From contig CAKRVU010000007.1 of the NCBI GenBank assembly GCA_934408835.1, forward strand, positions 1 to 15,722: a stretch of DNA of 15,722 nucleotides, written 5' to 3'. This DNA is from an uncultured Oscillospiraceae bacterium. GTDB taxonomy: Bacteria; Bacillota; Clostridia; Oscillospirales; Ruminococcaceae. Numbering within the stretch: position 1 is the stretch's first letter; the number at the start of each line of letters is the position of its first letter. Position numbers and translations under genes: made by a program. The notes beneath the pieces were generated by a model. It did not search any database. It saw nothing but the letters and a program-made list of their open reading frames with translations, and was not told where the DNA came from. This document shows positions 14,726-15,722 of this stretch, piece after piece.

Positions 14726-15565
14726 TTATTTTTTGTTCCTTTCTCTAGCTAGTAATTGCTCCAACACCCCTGACGGCGTTGTACAACATCCGATTTCAAG
14801 GTGGGAGCCGGAATGATACATTCCATGAAAATCAGAACCGCCGGTTGTCAATAACTGATGGCGTTTGGCAAGCTGCAACAAATATTCTGTTTCTTCAGGT
14901 TTGTTTTTTGGATGCCATACTTCCAACCCATCCAACCGGTGTTCCGCAATCAGCTCGCGCATAAAATCAAAACTATCGTATAGACCAGGATGCGCAAGCA
15001 CAGCAACCCCATCTGCGGCGTGAATTGCATCCAAAGCCTCGCGCACATCCGGATAAATAACCGGCGTCAACAAAGAATCCTTTTGATCGGAAAACAAGTT
15101 CTGATACAACTCGCCATAGATGGAATCGGTATAACCGCCGTCCATCAACGCATGCATAATATGCTGCTTATAAATACAACGGCTGCCCTGCGCGTACCGA
15201 GTAATCCATGACGGCGGAATCGGATATCTTTGTAAAACCTTCTCTGCCATTTCATTTCCAGCCTGTTTTCGGCAGTCGGTAGTTTCTTCGCAAAGCCGCA
15301 ACAAATATTCCGGCTTGTTGGGCTGATAACAAAGGATATGCACCTTCCGCCGACGAAGATAATCATAACAGGAAAATTCAACGCCCCTGAGCACAGAAAT
15401 CCCATATTGCCGACCAATTGTCTGGGCATAAGAAAAAGACTGAATGGAATCATGATCAGTTATGGCAATACAATCAAGACCCGCAGTTTTGGCATAAGCA
15501 ATGACCTCTTCAATACTCAAAGAACCGTCAGACAAGGTTGTATGAACATGCAAGTCCCCGCGCAT
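14726..15565 (-). CDS. PHP domain metal-dependent phosphoesterase (RNase AM/YciV-like)
   Basis: The 279-residue protein shows the full set of PHP metal ligands: His6 and His8 (DLHVHTT), Asp13, His38 (TDHDS), Glu63 (GVEFS), His76, His192 (AHPG), and Asp245 with His247 (GGSDFHG). These bind a trinuclear metal centre in relatives. Closest functional models are the YciV/TrpH group: E. coli RNase AM and a 3',5'-nucleoside bisphosphate phosphatase, of similar length. A role in RNA 5'-end trimming or nucleotide turnover is therefore likely, but the exact substrate is not shown. I start at ATG 15565, with GGAGGGG 10 nt upstream, instead of an adjacent TTG at 15568. It is the first gene of the ten-gene operon and lies just behind a strong promoter. 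Confidence 0.92.
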   Translation of the reverse strand: MRGDLHVHTTLSDGSLSIEEVIAYAKTAGLDCIAITDHDSIQSFSYAQTIGRQYGISVLRGVEFSCYDYLRRRKVHILCYQPNKPEYLLRLCEETTDCRKQAGNEMAEKVLQRYPIPPSWITRYAQGSRCIYKQHIMHALMDGGYTDSIYGELYQNLFSDQKDSLLTPVIYPDVREALDAIHAADGVAVLAHPGLYDSFDFMRELIAEHRLDGLEVWHPKNKPEETEYLLQLAKRHQLLTTGGSDFHGMYHSGSHLEIGCCTTPSGVLEQLLARERNKK

Positions 15566-15616
15566 CAATCTACTTCCCCTCCTTTCAAAATCTCAGTTTC
15601 ACTTTGACACGTCCTT

Positions 15617-15645
15617 ATTATGACAAATTTAGATCTTTTTGTCAA
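15617..15645 (-). promoter_or_regulatory. Sigma-A-type promoter of the PHP-TSCPD-thyX-...-U32 operon
   Basis: On the - strand TTGACA (15640-15645) and CATAAT (15617-15622) are separated by 17 nt. The -35 is a perfect match and the -10 matches five of six positions. Transcription would begin near 15610, leaving a leader of about 45 nt before the ATG at 15565. No other strong promoter is evident down to the end of the U32 gene, so this probably drives the run. Confidence 0.75.
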
Positions 15646-15722
15646 ACAACGAAAAACCCGGCAAACAGAAACGTGCAAACAGAATCCACCATAGCCGCCG
15701 CAACATCAAACAACAACAATAC

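Noticed and set aside
1..15722. CRISPR array, insertion sequence, prophage or defence island
   Set aside because: No regularly spaced repeats, transposase, integrase or defence-type genes were seen; nearly every base is covered by ordinary coding sequence or the riboswitch leader.

Overview
The window looks like chromosomal DNA of a Gram-positive Clostridia-type bacterium, probably near the Oscillospiraceae/Ruminococcaceae. This is inferred from gene content: a class B sortase, an LCP-like envelope protein, MltG, a U32 protein next to mltG as in Bacillus, ThyX, a stand-alone TSCPD protein, strong Shine-Dalgarno sites and a B12-riboswitch ECF transporter. I see no transposase, phage gene, CRISPR array, tRNA or rRNA.

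Layout. (1) Positions 3-2664, + strand: the 3' part of cinA, a class B sortase and a divergent LCP-like exported protein. (2) Positions 2729 to about 6289, - strand: a complete dedicated ECF vitamin transporter (EcfT, a fused double ATPase, and a substrate-binding S component) behind a cobalamin riboswitch with an intrinsic terminator. The riboswitch points to cobalamin as substrate. (3) Positions 6314-7393, - strand: a membrane protein of the lysylphosphatidylglycerol-synthase TM (MprF flippase-like) family, with a perfect inverted repeat in its leader. (4) Positions 7531-15565, - strand: a tightly packed run of ten genes, PHP phosphoesterase, TSCPD protein, thyX, tmk, DUF2156 protein, GNAT acetyltransferase, DJ-1/PfpI protein, 5-formyl-THF cyclo-ligase, mltG and a U32 (TrhP/YrrO-like) protein. 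Junctions are overlaps or gaps of 18 nt or less, and a near-consensus sigma-A promoter lies at 15617-15645, so this reads as one operon.

How the genes fit together. ThyX makes dTMP from dUMP using methylene-THF, Tmk phosphorylates dTMP, and the cyclo-ligase returns 5-formyl-THF to the active folate pool, so three operon members share folate/thymidylate metabolism. MltG sets glycan strand length in peptidoglycan, and the U32 protein probably hydroxylates tRNA wobble uridine. The MprF-like flippase and the DUF2156 synthetase-like protein are the two halves of MprF on separate genes about 4.6 kb apart. Most of the window is recognisable core metabolism. The least explained items are the LCP-like protein without catalytic motifs, the stand-alone TSCPD protein in the thymidylate cluster, the coupled DUF2156-GNAT pair, and the inverted repeat before the flippase.
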